Shown here: piece after piece, positions 1 through 7,350 of the stretch
Layout of the letters: the number at the start of each line of letters is the position of its first letter
Position numbering within the stretch: the stretch's first letter is position 1
NCBI GenBank assembly: GCA_910584115.1
Contig: CAJTYN010000025.1
Location: 1 to 25,897, forward strand
Source of the DNA: an uncultured Lachnospiraceae bacterium
GTDB taxonomy: Bacteria; Bacillota; Clostridia; Lachnospirales; Lachnospiraceae
Direction of reading: 5' to 3'
Length of the DNA: 25,897 nt
The notes under the pieces: generated by a model
What the model saw: only the letters and a program-made list of their open reading frames with translations
Databases searched by the model: none
Told to the model about the DNA's origin: nothing
Translations under genes and position numbers: made by a program

Positions 1-830
1 AAGATCGGCCAGTAGATCGTATGGAAACGGATGATGTCCTTGCCGATCAGATGCAGATCCGCGGGCCAGTTTTTCTCAAACTGTTCGGACTGCTCGTCAC
101 TGTCGCAGTCGTAGCCGATGCCTGTGATGTAATTCGTCAGCGCGTCCAGCCAGACGTAGACCACATGTTTTGGGTCAAAATCCACAGGGATCCCCCATTT
201 AAAGGAAGTCCGGGACACGCACAGGTCCTGCAGGCCGGGCAGGAGGAAATTGTTCATGATCTCGTTCTTCCGGGACACCGGCTGGATGAATTCCGGGTGG
301 CTGTTGATGTGCTCGATCAGCCGGTCCGCGTACTTGCTCATCTTAAAGAAGTAAGCCTCCTCCTTGGCGGGGGCCACATCCCGCCCGCAGTCGGGGCATT
401 TCCCATCCTTGAGCTGAGATTCTGTGAAAAATGATTCGCAGGGGGTACAGTACAGTCCCTCGTAATGGCCTTTGTAGATATCGCCCTGGTCATACAATTT
501 CTTGAAGATCTTCTGTACCTGTTTTTCGTGGTAGTCGTCGGTGGTCCGGATGAATTTATCGTAGGACGTGTGCATCAGGTCCCAGATATCTTTGATCTCC
601 CCGGCCACCCGGTCCACGAATCCCTGGGGCGTCACACCGGCTTCCGCCGCCTTCAGTTCCACTTTCTGCCCGTGCTCATCCGTCCCGGTCTGGAAAAATA
701 CGTCGTAGCCCTGCAGCCTTTTGAAACGGGCGATGCTGTCGGCCAGGATCGCCTCGTAGGTGTTGCCGATGTGGGGCTTGCCGGACGTATAAGTGATGGC
801 CGTCGTCATATAAAACTTTTTTTTCTCCAT
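1..830 (-). CDS. metG: Methionyl-tRNA synthetase, N-terminal part (cut by window edge)
   Basis: Charges tRNA-Met with methionine in the cytoplasm. About 276 N-terminal codons are present of an enzyme usually near 640-660 residues; the rest lies beyond base 1. The translation opens MEKKKFYMTTAITYTSGKPH and shows the class I HIGH-type signature as PHIGN (residues 19-23). It also has the DEHGQK segment near residue 51 and a four-cysteine zinc knuckle (C128/C131 and C145/C148) in the connective-peptide region. The start ATG at 830-828 follows a strong GGAGGG with 5-nt spacing. Upstream lies a long leader with a T-box attenuator, so expression should respond to uncharged tRNA-Met. No frameshift is seen. 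Identification is firm; the only limit is truncation by the window. Confidence 0.96.
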   Translation of the reverse strand, partial: MEKKKFYMTTAITYTSGKPHIGNTYEAILADSIARFKRLQGYDVFFQTGTDEHGQKVELKAAEAGVTPQGFVDRVAGEIKDIWDLMHTSYDKFIRTTDDYHEKQVQKIFKKLYDQGDIYKGHYEGLYCTPCESFFTESQLKDGKCPDCGRDVAPAKEEAYFFKMSKYADRLIEHINSHPEFIQPVSRKNEIMNNFLLPGLQDLCVSRTSFKWGIPVDFDPKHVVYVWLDALTNYITGIGYDCDSDEQSEQFEKNWPADLHLIGKDIIRFHTIYWPI

Positions 831-930
831 AAGATCCCTCCTGTCTTTTTACTAAAGCGTGTCTTGAAACCTAATAAAATACCCTGGTCACAATAAATCC
901 ACAGATAGCCAAGCTACCAACCTTGCCAGA

Positions 931-1001
931 AAGCGTTTTAAGGGGTCCGGGGGAAATCGCGATCCCCCGGCGCTTTTGGTACTTTTCTCGCAGAAAAGTA
1001 C
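931..1001. repeat. Two-hairpin palindromic element in the metG leader
   Basis: Two adjacent perfect inverted repeats. The first pairs CCGGGGGA (947-954) with TCCCCCGG (963-970). The second pairs GTACTTTTCT (979-988) with AGAAAAGTAC (992-1001) across a 3-nt loop. The flanks AAGCG (931-935) and CGCTT (971-975) are also complementary. It lies between the T-box terminator and the metG ribosome binding site, so it is transcribed with metG whenever the T-box reads through. Neither hairpin is followed by a T-tract, so it is not a normal terminator. The compact double palindrome looks like a dispersed extragenic repeat, but no second copy occurs in this window. The remaining leader, 831-930, holds only the ribosome binding site. 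Confidence 0.5.
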
Positions 1002-1045
1002 ACATGATCTGAATAGCCATGAACCGTATCAGATAGATCATAAAC

Positions 1046-1085
1046 ACAAAAACGCCTCCCCCTACCTATATGATAGGGGAAGGCG
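1046..1085 (-). terminator. T-box terminator of the metG leader
   Basis: Read on the minus strand, CGCCTTCCCCTA pairs with TAGGGGGAGGCG over 12 bp around a 9-nt loop. A run of five T follows, then GTGTTT. The 5' arm contains the CTTCC that can instead pair with GGAAG of the T-box antiterminator, so the two structures exclude each other. Confidence 0.9.
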
Positions 1086-1389
1086 AGAAGACCCGCGTTA
1101 CCACTTCCGTTCACCCGCATCTCGCGATACGGGCCTTATCAGGTACACGTATATAAGATTTATGATACGATACCTTTCCGCTATAACAGGCGGACCCTGT
1201 CGCAGCCTTGCCGACATAGAAAATGAAATGCTCATCCTCTCCCCGGTTCGGTGCGCCGCTCAGGAGCCATGTTCCATCCGGTCCTGATGCATCCCCTCTC
1301 AGCGCCTAAAGCCCGTATGGCTCCATCATGGGATCTCTCTGTGACATCGCACCCGGTGTACTCTCTCCGTCCTTGTGTTTAACGACTAT
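1046..1389 (-). promoter_or_regulatory. T-box riboswitch leader, probably methionine-specific
   Basis: Senses uncharged tRNA and controls read-through into metG. On the minus strand the T-box core AAGTGGTAACGCGGGT lies at 1106-1091. Its TGGT (1103-1100) can pair with an ACCA tRNA end, as expected for tRNA-Met with discriminator A. Antiterminator arms are GGAAG (1108-1104) and CTTCC (1082-1078), the latter shared with the terminator. In the stem I region, GGTGCG and CGCACC form a basal helix and GGAGCC pairs with GGCTCC. GAAC-ATG-GCTCC follows, with ATG at 1270-1268 as the likely specifier codon behind a GAA loop-E-like triplet. The specifier call comes from hand folding and from the metG context; the T-box itself is secure. 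Confidence 0.88.
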
Positions 1390-1395
1390 TTAATT

Positions 1396-1424
1396 AAAAT
1401 ACCACAGATCGGCTTATTTGTAAA
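1396..1424 (-). promoter_or_regulatory. Promoter of the metG T-box leader
   Basis: Minus strand: TTTACA (1424-1419), 17-bp spacer, TATTTT (1401-1396), with an extended -10 TGG just before it. Predicted transcription start is near 1389, which matches the 5' end of the T-box. It is divergent from the protease promoter about 40 bp away. Confidence 0.7.
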
Positions 1425-1464
1425 TCGTTTTCTTAAGATCTTTGTCACTGATCCGTAAAAATGC

Positions 1465-1493
1465 TTTACGAAAGGCGGAAAGAAGGATATAAT
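1465..1493 (+). promoter_or_regulatory. Promoter of the secreted cysteine protease gene
   Basis: TTTACG (1465-1470), 17-bp spacer, perfect TATAAT (1488-1493). The predicted start near 1500 leaves a leader of about 30 nt containing AGGAGG ahead of the ATG at 1531. No operator-like palindrome is obvious. Confidence 0.75.
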
Positions 1494-1530
1494 ATCAAAA
1501 AATGTTGCAGAAGATACAGGAGGATCGTTT

Positions 1531-3903
1531 ATGTATAAATGGATGAAAAAGACTCTGGCAGCGTTTCTGGCGCTGGCCTTGGCGGCCGGGAACGGTCCCG
1601 CACCCATCTTGGTGCAGGGAGCGGAACAAGAGCCGATGCAGAGACAGCCGGACTATATCCTGGGAAGGCCCATGACGGATGAGGAGAAAAGAGAACAGGA
1701 AGCGATGGAACCCGCGCTCTTCGCGCAGCCCGTGCCGGACGATATCGCGGAGCCGGTGATGGATCGGGAGCCGCGGGCCGGCGCTTCCTTCCAGGGGACG
1801 GAGCGTTTTGACCTGCGCGATCTGGGGCTGGTGACGTCTGTGAAGGACCAGGTGATCAGCGGCACCTGCTGGGCGTTTGCCGCGATCGCGATGGCGGAGT
1901 CGTCCATGCTGCGGGCAGGAGCGGCCGGGGATCCGGACCTTTCCGAGGAGCATCTGGCCTATTTCTTCTACAACCGTGTCAACGATCCGCTGGGAAATAC
2001 CCCCGAGGACAAAAATGCGATCAACTGGTCGGGGTACGACTACAAGAATATCGGAGGGAATCCGCAGCTCGCCAGTAAATTTCTGTCCACCTGGTCCGGA
2101 GCGGCCGGGGAAGAGACAGCCCCTTACAGCAGCGCGGCAGGCACTCTGGATGCGTCCCTGGCGTACGTATCGGATGTCCATCTGCAGGAGGCGGCTTTCA
2201 TAGACGCGTCTGTGGATGAGATAAAAGAGGCCCTCTATGCCATGCAGCGGCCGGTGGGGATCAATTATCATCACAGCGGGAGTTACTATAATGCGGAAAC
2301 GGCGGCCTATTCTTATCCGGCAAAAAGGACCGATATCAATCACGCAGTCACGATCGTCGGCTGGGATGATACATACAGGAAGGAAAATTTCCTCCCGGCC
2401 AGTCAGGTGTCCGGCGACGGGGCCTGGATCGTGAAGAACAGCTGGGGTGGCGCCCATGGGGACGGCGGCTATATCTACATATCTTATGAAGACCAGACGA
2501 TCTCCGGAGCTGTATCGGCCGGTTTTGAGCCGGTAAACGATTACGACCATAATTATCAGTACGACGGATCTTCCGGGAGCAATGCAATCTCCGTTCCCGT
2601 GGGGGCATCCCATGCAAATGTCTTTCAGGTAAAAGGAAATCCTTCCGGCAGCGAGATCCTGGAGGCGGTGGGGATCCTGATGAAGTCGGCGGGTACGGAT
2701 CTGGCGATCGACATCTACACGGATCTGAGCGATCCAAACGACCCGACCAGCGGCACCCATGCAGTGGCGGGCCAGCCGGTGTCCACACGCTACAGCGGAT
2801 ATCATACGTTTCCGCTGCAGCAGGTGGTCGCGCTGCGGGAGGGGAGTCATTACAGCGTTATCTTCACCAACGTCAGCGATACGGCAAAGAGCTTCTTTAT
2901 CGAATCGGCAGCGGAGAGCAGTTGGATCAGATTCGACGTGGCGGCGGAGGAAGGCCAGTCTTTTTACCGGGCAGGAGAGGGGAAGAGCTGGCAGGACATG
3001 GCCGGGCATTACCTGAGCGGCGGAAAAAAGGTCAATGCGCGGATCAAAGCGTACACCACAGATTCCCCGGAGGTACTCCCGCCGCTGGAAAGGCCGGCAA
3101 CGCCCACAGCGGCACCGGCAACGCCCACGGCGGCGGCACCAACGACGCCTGCGGAGAAGCCAGCTACGCCCACAGCGAGACCAGTGACACCCACGGCAGC
3201 ACCTACCAAGAAGCCGGCCACACCCACAGCCGCGCCCACCAAGATCCCGGTCCCGGGCAAGGTCTCGCTGGGCAAGATCTCACTCACAGCCAAGGGCATC
3301 CAGATAAGATGGGCGAGAGTATCTGGCGCGTCCCGCTATGAGATCTATCGCCGGAAGCTCCCCAAAGGGAGCTGGCAGCGCAGGGCCACCGTCTCCGGGA
3401 CCGTCACGTCGTATGTGGACAAAAACACCCTTTCGGCGACGGCCTACAGCTACCGTGTGCGCGCGGTCAGCGGATCCGGGGCATCCGCCAGGACCGGGGC
3501 CTACAGCAGCATCAAGAAGATCCTGACCAGACCGGATGTCCCCGCGAAGATCTCCGTCAAGCGCAGCGGCCGGGCATCGAAGTCCGGGAAAGCGCGGCTT
3601 TCCATGGGGGCCAGCGACCGGGCCACGGCATATTATATCTACCAGTACGACCGCCGCGCAAAAAAATACAAGACCGCCTACAAGATCAGCGGGAATAAGC
3701 TCTATATCTATCAAAAGTCCGCAAAAAAATACAAGAAGATCGGGAAGGCGGTCAAAACAGGCGGCCGGATCACCTGTACGCTGACCCAGATCGACTTGAA
3801 GACCTACAATAAACAGTATTTCAAGATCCGCGCATATACGCGCGCGTCCGGTGTGGGAGAGCGGTATAGTGGATACAGTGGTAAGATCACGCTAAAGAGG
3901 TAG
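1531..3903 (+). CDS. Secreted papain-family (C1A) cysteine protease with lectin-like and fibronectin-like domains
   Basis: Exported peptidase of 790 residues. Residues 1-30 form a signal peptide (MYKWMKK, then an Ala/Leu core). The C1 peptidase core spans about 92-335. It has Q107, C113 in SGTCWAFA, H271 in NHAVTIVGW and N303 in VKNSWGG, so the Gln-Cys-His-Asn set is complete and the enzyme is probably active. A beta-rich region at about 340-508 fits the lectin-like domain that follows the peptidase in clostridial homologues. A Pro/Thr linker built on ATPTAAP repeats runs at 521-573. A fibronectin III-like module covers about 575-668, and a Lys/Tyr-rich module with two AKKYK copies covers 670-790; these probably bind cell wall or glycan. 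There is no LPXTG motif. Start chosen at ATG 1531 after AGGAGG. Monocistronic, divergent from metG. The substrate is unknown. Confidence 0.9.
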   Translation: MYKWMKKTLAAFLALALAAGNGPAPILVQGAEQEPMQRQPDYILGRPMTDEEKREQEAMEPALFAQPVPDDIAEPVMDREPRAGASFQGTERFDLRDLGLVTSVKDQVISGTCWAFAAIAMAESSMLRAGAAGDPDLSEEHLAYFFYNRVNDPLGNTPEDKNAINWSGYDYKNIGGNPQLASKFLSTWSGAAGEETAPYSSAAGTLDASLAYVSDVHLQEAAFIDASVDEIKEALYAMQRPVGINYHHSGSYYNAETAAYSYPAKRTDINHAVTIVGWDDTYRKENFLPASQVSGDGAWIVKNSWGGAHGDGGYIYISYEDQTISGAVSAGFEPVNDYDHNYQYDGSSGSNAISVPVGASHANVFQVKGNPSGSEILEAVGILMKSAGTDLAIDIYTDLSDPNDPTSGTHAVAGQPVSTRYSGYHTFPLQQVVALREGSHYSVIFTNVSDTAKSFFIESAAESSWIRFDVAAEEGQSFYRAGEGKSWQDMAGHYLSGGKKVNARIKAYTTDSPEVLPPLERPATPTAAPATPTAAAPTTPAEKPATPTARPVTPTAAPTKKPATPTAAPTKIPVPGKVSLGKISLTAKGIQIRWARVSGASRYEIYRRKLPKGSWQRRATVSGTVTSYVDKNTLSATAYSYRVRAVSGSGASARTGAYSSIKKILTRPDVPAKISVKRSGRASKSGKARLSMGASDRATAYYIYQYDRRAKKYKTAYKISGNKLYIYQKSAKKYKKIGKAVKTGGRITCTLTQIDLKTYNKQYFKIRAYTRASGVGERYSGYSGKITLKR

Positions 3904-3920
3904 GGATCTTGGCATTTTTT
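3883..3920 (+). terminator. Weak terminator-like hairpin at the end of the protease gene
   Basis: AAGATC (3883-3888), inside the last codons, can pair with GATCTT (3905-3910) and is followed by GGCA and six T. The stem is only 6 bp with a long loop, so function is uncertain. Confidence 0.3.
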
Positions 3921-3924
3921 AGGA

Positions 3925-3953
3925 TTGTTGCATCCCATGAAATGTGGTAAAAT
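3925..3953 (+). promoter_or_regulatory. Promoter of the serC operon
   Basis: TTGTTG (3925-3930), 17-bp spacer, TAAAAT (3948-3953) with an extended -10 TGG before it. The predicted start near 3960 gives a 40-nt leader to serC. Confidence 0.65.
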
Positions 3954-4002
3954 AGCGGTTGAGCTTATTTAAAGAGGTTTTGAGAAAGGACAGAGAGGAT
4001 AT

Positions 4003-5091
4003 ATGTTGACAGAGAGAGTGTATAATTTTTCAGCAGGTCCAGCAGTATTGCCGGAGGAAGTCTTGAGAGAAGCGGCGGAAGAGATGCTCAACTATCGCGG
4101 GAGCGGCATGTCCGTGATGGAGATGAGCCACCGTTCCAAGGTCTTTGACGCGATCATCAAAGAAGCGGAACAGGATCTGCGGGAGTTGATGGGGATCCCG
4201 GACGGCTATAGGGTGTTATTCCTCCAGGGGGGCGCGTCCCAGCAGTTTGCCATGATCCCTATGAATCTGATGAAGAACAGGGTGGCGGATTATATCATCA
4301 CCGGGCAGTGGGCGAAGAAGGCATGGAAAGAAGCGTCCAAGTTCGGCAAGGCGAACGTGGTGGCCTCCTCAGAAGACCGGACGTTTACGTATATACCGGA
4401 TTGCTCTGACCTTCCGATCAGCGAAGACGCGGATTATGTATACATCTGTGAAAATAATACCATTTATGGGACAAAATATAAAAAACTGCCGAACACAAAA
4501 GGGAAGACCTTAGTGGCCGATGTGTCCTCCTGTTTCCTCTCCGAGCCTGTGGATGTGGAAAAATACGGGATCATCTACGGCGGCGTACAGAAGAATATCG
4601 GCCCGGCGGGCATGGTGATCGCGATCATCCGTGAAGACCTGATCACCGAGGATGTGCTGCCCCAGACGCCTACGATGCTCACATATAAGACCCATGCGGA
4701 CGCGGAGTCCCTCTACAATACGCCCAACTGCTACTGCATCTATATGTGCGGGAAAGTCTTCAAGTGGCTGAAGAAGATGGGCGGCCTCTCGGCGATGAAA
4801 GAACACAATGAGAAAAAGGCGAAGATCCTCTACGACTACCTGGATCAGAGCCAGATGTTCCGCGGGACCGTCGTGCCCGAAGACCGCTCCCTGATGAACG
4901 TGCCTTTCGTCATCGGCAACGATGAGCTGGAGAAAAAGTTCATCCAAGAATCCGGCGAGGCAGGCTTCGCAAACCTGAAAGGCCACAGGACAGTGGGCGG
5001 CATGCGTGCCAGCATCTACAACGCCATGCCGATCGAAGGCGTACAGGCCCTGGTATCTTTCATGAAAGATTTTGAAAAAAAGAATGCATGA
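4003..5091 (+). CDS. serC: Phosphoserine aminotransferase
   Basis: PLP enzyme of the phosphorylated serine pathway: 3-phosphohydroxypyruvate plus glutamate to O-phosphoserine plus 2-oxoglutarate. The same enzyme acts in vitamin B6 synthesis in some bacteria. At 362 residues it has normal family length. The N-terminal RVYNFSAGPAVLPEEVL block is diagnostic. GGASQQF near residues 76-82 fits the phosphate-binding region, and K197 in GGVQKNIGPAG is the PLP Schiff-base lysine. The start ATG at 4003 follows AGAGAGG with short spacing. The usual partner serA is not adjacent; instead a DUF1015 gene follows 27 bp downstream, probably in one operon. Assignment is firm. Confidence 0.96.
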   Translation: MLTERVYNFSAGPAVLPEEVLREAAEEMLNYRGSGMSVMEMSHRSKVFDAIIKEAEQDLRELMGIPDGYRVLFLQGGASQQFAMIPMNLMKNRVADYIITGQWAKKAWKEASKFGKANVVASSEDRTFTYIPDCSDLPISEDADYVYICENNTIYGTKYKKLPNTKGKTLVADVSSCFLSEPVDVEKYGIIYGGVQKNIGPAGMVIAIIREDLITEDVLPQTPTMLTYKTHADAESLYNTPNCYCIYMCGKVFKWLKKMGGLSAMKEHNEKKAKILYDYLDQSQMFRGTVVPEDRSLMNVPFVIGNDELEKKFIQESGEAGFANLKGHRTVGGMRASIYNAMPIEGVQALVSFMKDFEKKNA

Positions 5092-5118
5092 CGGCAGTCA
5101 TGGTGAAGGAGAGATGAT

Positions 5119-6363
5119 ATGGCGATATTTCGACCATTTCAGGCGATCCGCCCCCAGCCCTCACTCGCGGGCCGGGTGGCGGCCCTGCCCTATGACGTGA
5201 TGGACAGCCAGGAAGCACGGGAGGCGGTGAAAGATAATCCGTATTCGTTCCTCCATGTGGATAAGGCGGAAGTGGACCTGGATCCTTCCATAGATATCTA
5301 TGACAGGAGAGTATATGAAAAGGCGGCGGAAAATCTTTCAAAGATGAGAGCAGAGGGTATTTATATACAAGAGGAGACCCCCTGCTTTTATATTTATCAG
5401 CAGGTGATGGACGGACGGATCCAGACGGGGATCGCAGGCTGCGCGGCGATCGACGACTATCTTGAAGGGCATATCAAGAAGCATGAGCTGACCAGGGCGG
5501 ACAAAGAAGAAGACCGGATCCGCCATGTGGATGCCTGCAATGCCAACACAGGTCCGATCTTCCTCACATACCGGACGGCAGAGCCGATCTCCCGGCGGGT
5601 GGAGGCGTGGATCAGTCACCATCCGCCCGTCTATGACCTGACGGCGGAAGACGGGATCATCCATCGGGTATGGGTAGTGGACGGCCAGGAGGAGATCGCG
5701 GCCTTTGAGGAGGCTTTCGGGCGGATACCGGACTTTTATATCGCGGACGGCCATCACCGTGCGGCTTCTGCGGTGCGGGTGGGACAGATGCGTCGGATGG
5801 CACATCCCGGATATACGGGCGAAGAGGAATTTAACTATTTCCTGGCGGTCCTCTTTCCGGACGACCAGCTGAAGATCTGGGATTATAACCGCGTCGTCCA
5901 TGACTTGAACGGTATGGATAAAGAGGCGTTTCTGAAAGGATTGGGGCAGACGTACACGTGTGAGGAGATGGAAGGCCCCTGCCGCCCGCGGGAAAAACAT
6001 ACCATGGGCATGTACCTGGACGGCCAGTGGTATCTGTGCCGCGTCCGGGTGGATAAGATCACAGAGACAGATCCGGTAAAAAGGCTCGACGTCTCGATCT
6101 TGCAGGAGAAGGTGCTCACGCCGCTGCTGGGCATAGACGACCCCAGGACCAGCAGCCGCATTGATTTCGTAGGAGGGATCCGGGGACTGGGCGAACTGGA
6201 GAAGATGGTGGACGGCGGCAAGGCCGTGGCCTTCGCCATGTATCCCACCGGGCTGGATGAGCTGATGGACATCGCGGACAGCGGCCACATCATGCCGCCA
6301 AAATCCACCTGGTTCGAGCCAAAGCTGCGCAGCGGGCTCTTCGTCCACCGGCTAGATAAGTAG
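5119..6363 (+). CDS. DUF1015 family protein
   Basis: Cytoplasmic protein of 414 residues in the DUF1015 (COG4198) family, which has no function I can state as established. Family marks are FRPFQAIRP (4-12), AALPYDVMD (21-29), the polar block KHELTRADKEEDR (121-133) and ADGHHR (209-214). The GHHR block resembles the GHHR/GHRR active-site motif of the ParB/SbnI/SerK fold. Members of this family commonly sit beside serC and serA in clostridia, which points to serine or phosphoserine metabolism. Start ATG 5119 follows GGAG with 7-nt spacing. The downstream phosphatase-like gene begins on the base after its stop, so the two are probably translationally coupled. The family is certain; a serine-kinase-like role is only inference. 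Confidence 0.88.
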   Translation: MAIFRPFQAIRPQPSLAGRVAALPYDVMDSQEAREAVKDNPYSFLHVDKAEVDLDPSIDIYDRRVYEKAAENLSKMRAEGIYIQEETPCFYIYQQVMDGRIQTGIAGCAAIDDYLEGHIKKHELTRADKEEDRIRHVDACNANTGPIFLTYRTAEPISRRVEAWISHHPPVYDLTAEDGIIHRVWVVDGQEEIAAFEEAFGRIPDFYIADGHHRAASAVRVGQMRRMAHPGYTGEEEFNYFLAVLFPDDQLKIWDYNRVVHDLNGMDKEAFLKGLGQTYTCEEMEGPCRPREKHTMGMYLDGQWYLCRVRVDKITETDPVKRLDVSILQEKVLTPLLGIDDPRTSSRIDFVGGIRGLGELEKMVDGGKAVAFAMYPTGLDELMDIADSGHIMPPKSTWFEPKLRSGLFVHRLDK

Positions 6364-7173
6364 ATGGCGGCTTACGAGAGAGGGGAGCGTCTTCCCCTCG
6401 TCAGTCTGGACAATATCCGTGACCTGGGGGGGATCCAGACAGAAGACGGGCGTTATATCCAGCCGGGGCGGCTGCTGCGCGGAGGCGATCTCTATCACGC
6501 GTCCTATCAGGATCAGAATGATCTGCGCAGGGTCTATAGACTGCGGACGATCATCGACCTTAGGACAAATAAAGAGCGGGAAGAGAGGCCCGATGCCTCC
6601 ATCCACGGCGTGGAGTATGTGGCGGCTCCGGTCGTGGAGGGAAAGTCGGCGGGCATCCTGTGGGGACAGGACCGGATCAGGCAGATCATCCATTTCCGCG
6701 GGGACGGCGAAGCGTATATGTTTCAGCTCTACGAGGACCTGGTGTTGGACCGGCGGACCCAGCGAGCCTGTGGAGAACTGCTGCGCCTGCTCAAGCACCA
6801 CGGCGAAGGGACCATCCTCTGGCACAGTATGGCCGGCAAGGACCGGGCCGGTGTGGTCACCGCGTTTCTGCTGAAGATCTTAGGGGTACATATGGAGGCG
6901 ATCCTGAAGGATTACATGCGCTCAGCGCTCTATCTGCAGGGTGATATCCAGGCGGTCTCCAGGATCTTGCAGGAGCGCCACGTTCCGCGGCGTGTGCAAA
7001 AGAACACCGAGATCCTCCTGAGTGTGAAGGAAGACTACCTGATCCATGCGTTCGACAAGATCACGGAGAAATATGGATCTTTTGAAAAATACGCGAAGAA
7101 GGCCATGGGCCTGAGCGCTTTTGACATGAATTTTCTGAAAGACAGGTATTTAAGAGAAAAGCCCGAAATATGA
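6364..7173 (+). CDS. Tyrosine-phosphatase-like protein with Ser in place of the catalytic Cys
   Basis: A 269-residue member of the bacterial protein tyrosine/serine phosphatase family (Y_phosphatase3 type). The N-terminal signature DNIRDLGGIQTEDGRYIQPG (residues 16-35) runs into RLLRGGDLYHAS, and IIDLRTNKEREERPD (63-77) follows. The P-loop, normally HCxAGKDRTG, reads H154-S155-M-A-G-K-D-R161-A-G, so the nucleophilic Cys is Ser (codon AGT, one base from TGT). The phosphate-binding Arg is kept. Known Cys-to-Ser mutants of this superfamily bind substrate but do not turn it over, so this may be a binding pseudophosphatase. It starts on the base after the DUF1015 stop, has no Shine-Dalgarno of its own, and so depends on re-initiation. 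Outside the P-loop the reading frame and domain look intact. Confidence 0.85.
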   Translation: MAAYERGERLPLVSLDNIRDLGGIQTEDGRYIQPGRLLRGGDLYHASYQDQNDLRRVYRLRTIIDLRTNKEREERPDASIHGVEYVAAPVVEGKSAGILWGQDRIRQIIHFRGDGEAYMFQLYEDLVLDRRTQRACGELLRLLKHHGEGTILWHSMAGKDRAGVVTAFLLKILGVHMEAILKDYMRSALYLQGDIQAVSRILQERHVPRRVQKNTEILLSVKEDYLIHAFDKITEKYGSFEKYAKKAMGLSAFDMNFLKDRYLREKPEI

Positions 7174-7350
7174 TCAGGATATTTTATTTTCTTTAGAAAG
7201 ATTTCAGAACTACGACACGCTCCATTCACATTTTCCTGTTAAAGTAATAAATATCAGGAGAGAACATACAATATCTCTTGGGGAGGAAAACAGGGAATAT
7301 GATATGCGAGGCATCAGCGGGATGCCCGGTCACGGAATTGGAGGTAGTCG

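Noticed and set aside
1495..3009. 504-codon open frame on the minus strand opposite the protease gene
   Set aside because: It lies opposite a gene with a complete catalytic motif set, has no ribosome site, and its translation is Arg/His/Gly-rich without domains. It is a GC-driven shadow.
3061..3260. Repetitive ACGCCCACAGCGG-like tract considered as a CRISPR or satellite
   Set aside because: It is an in-frame Pro/Thr/Ala linker with irregular unit lengths and no unique spacers.
5338..6348. 336-codon minus-strand frame opposite the DUF1015 gene
   Set aside because: The opposite strand carries clear family motifs; this frame has no start signal or recognisable domain.
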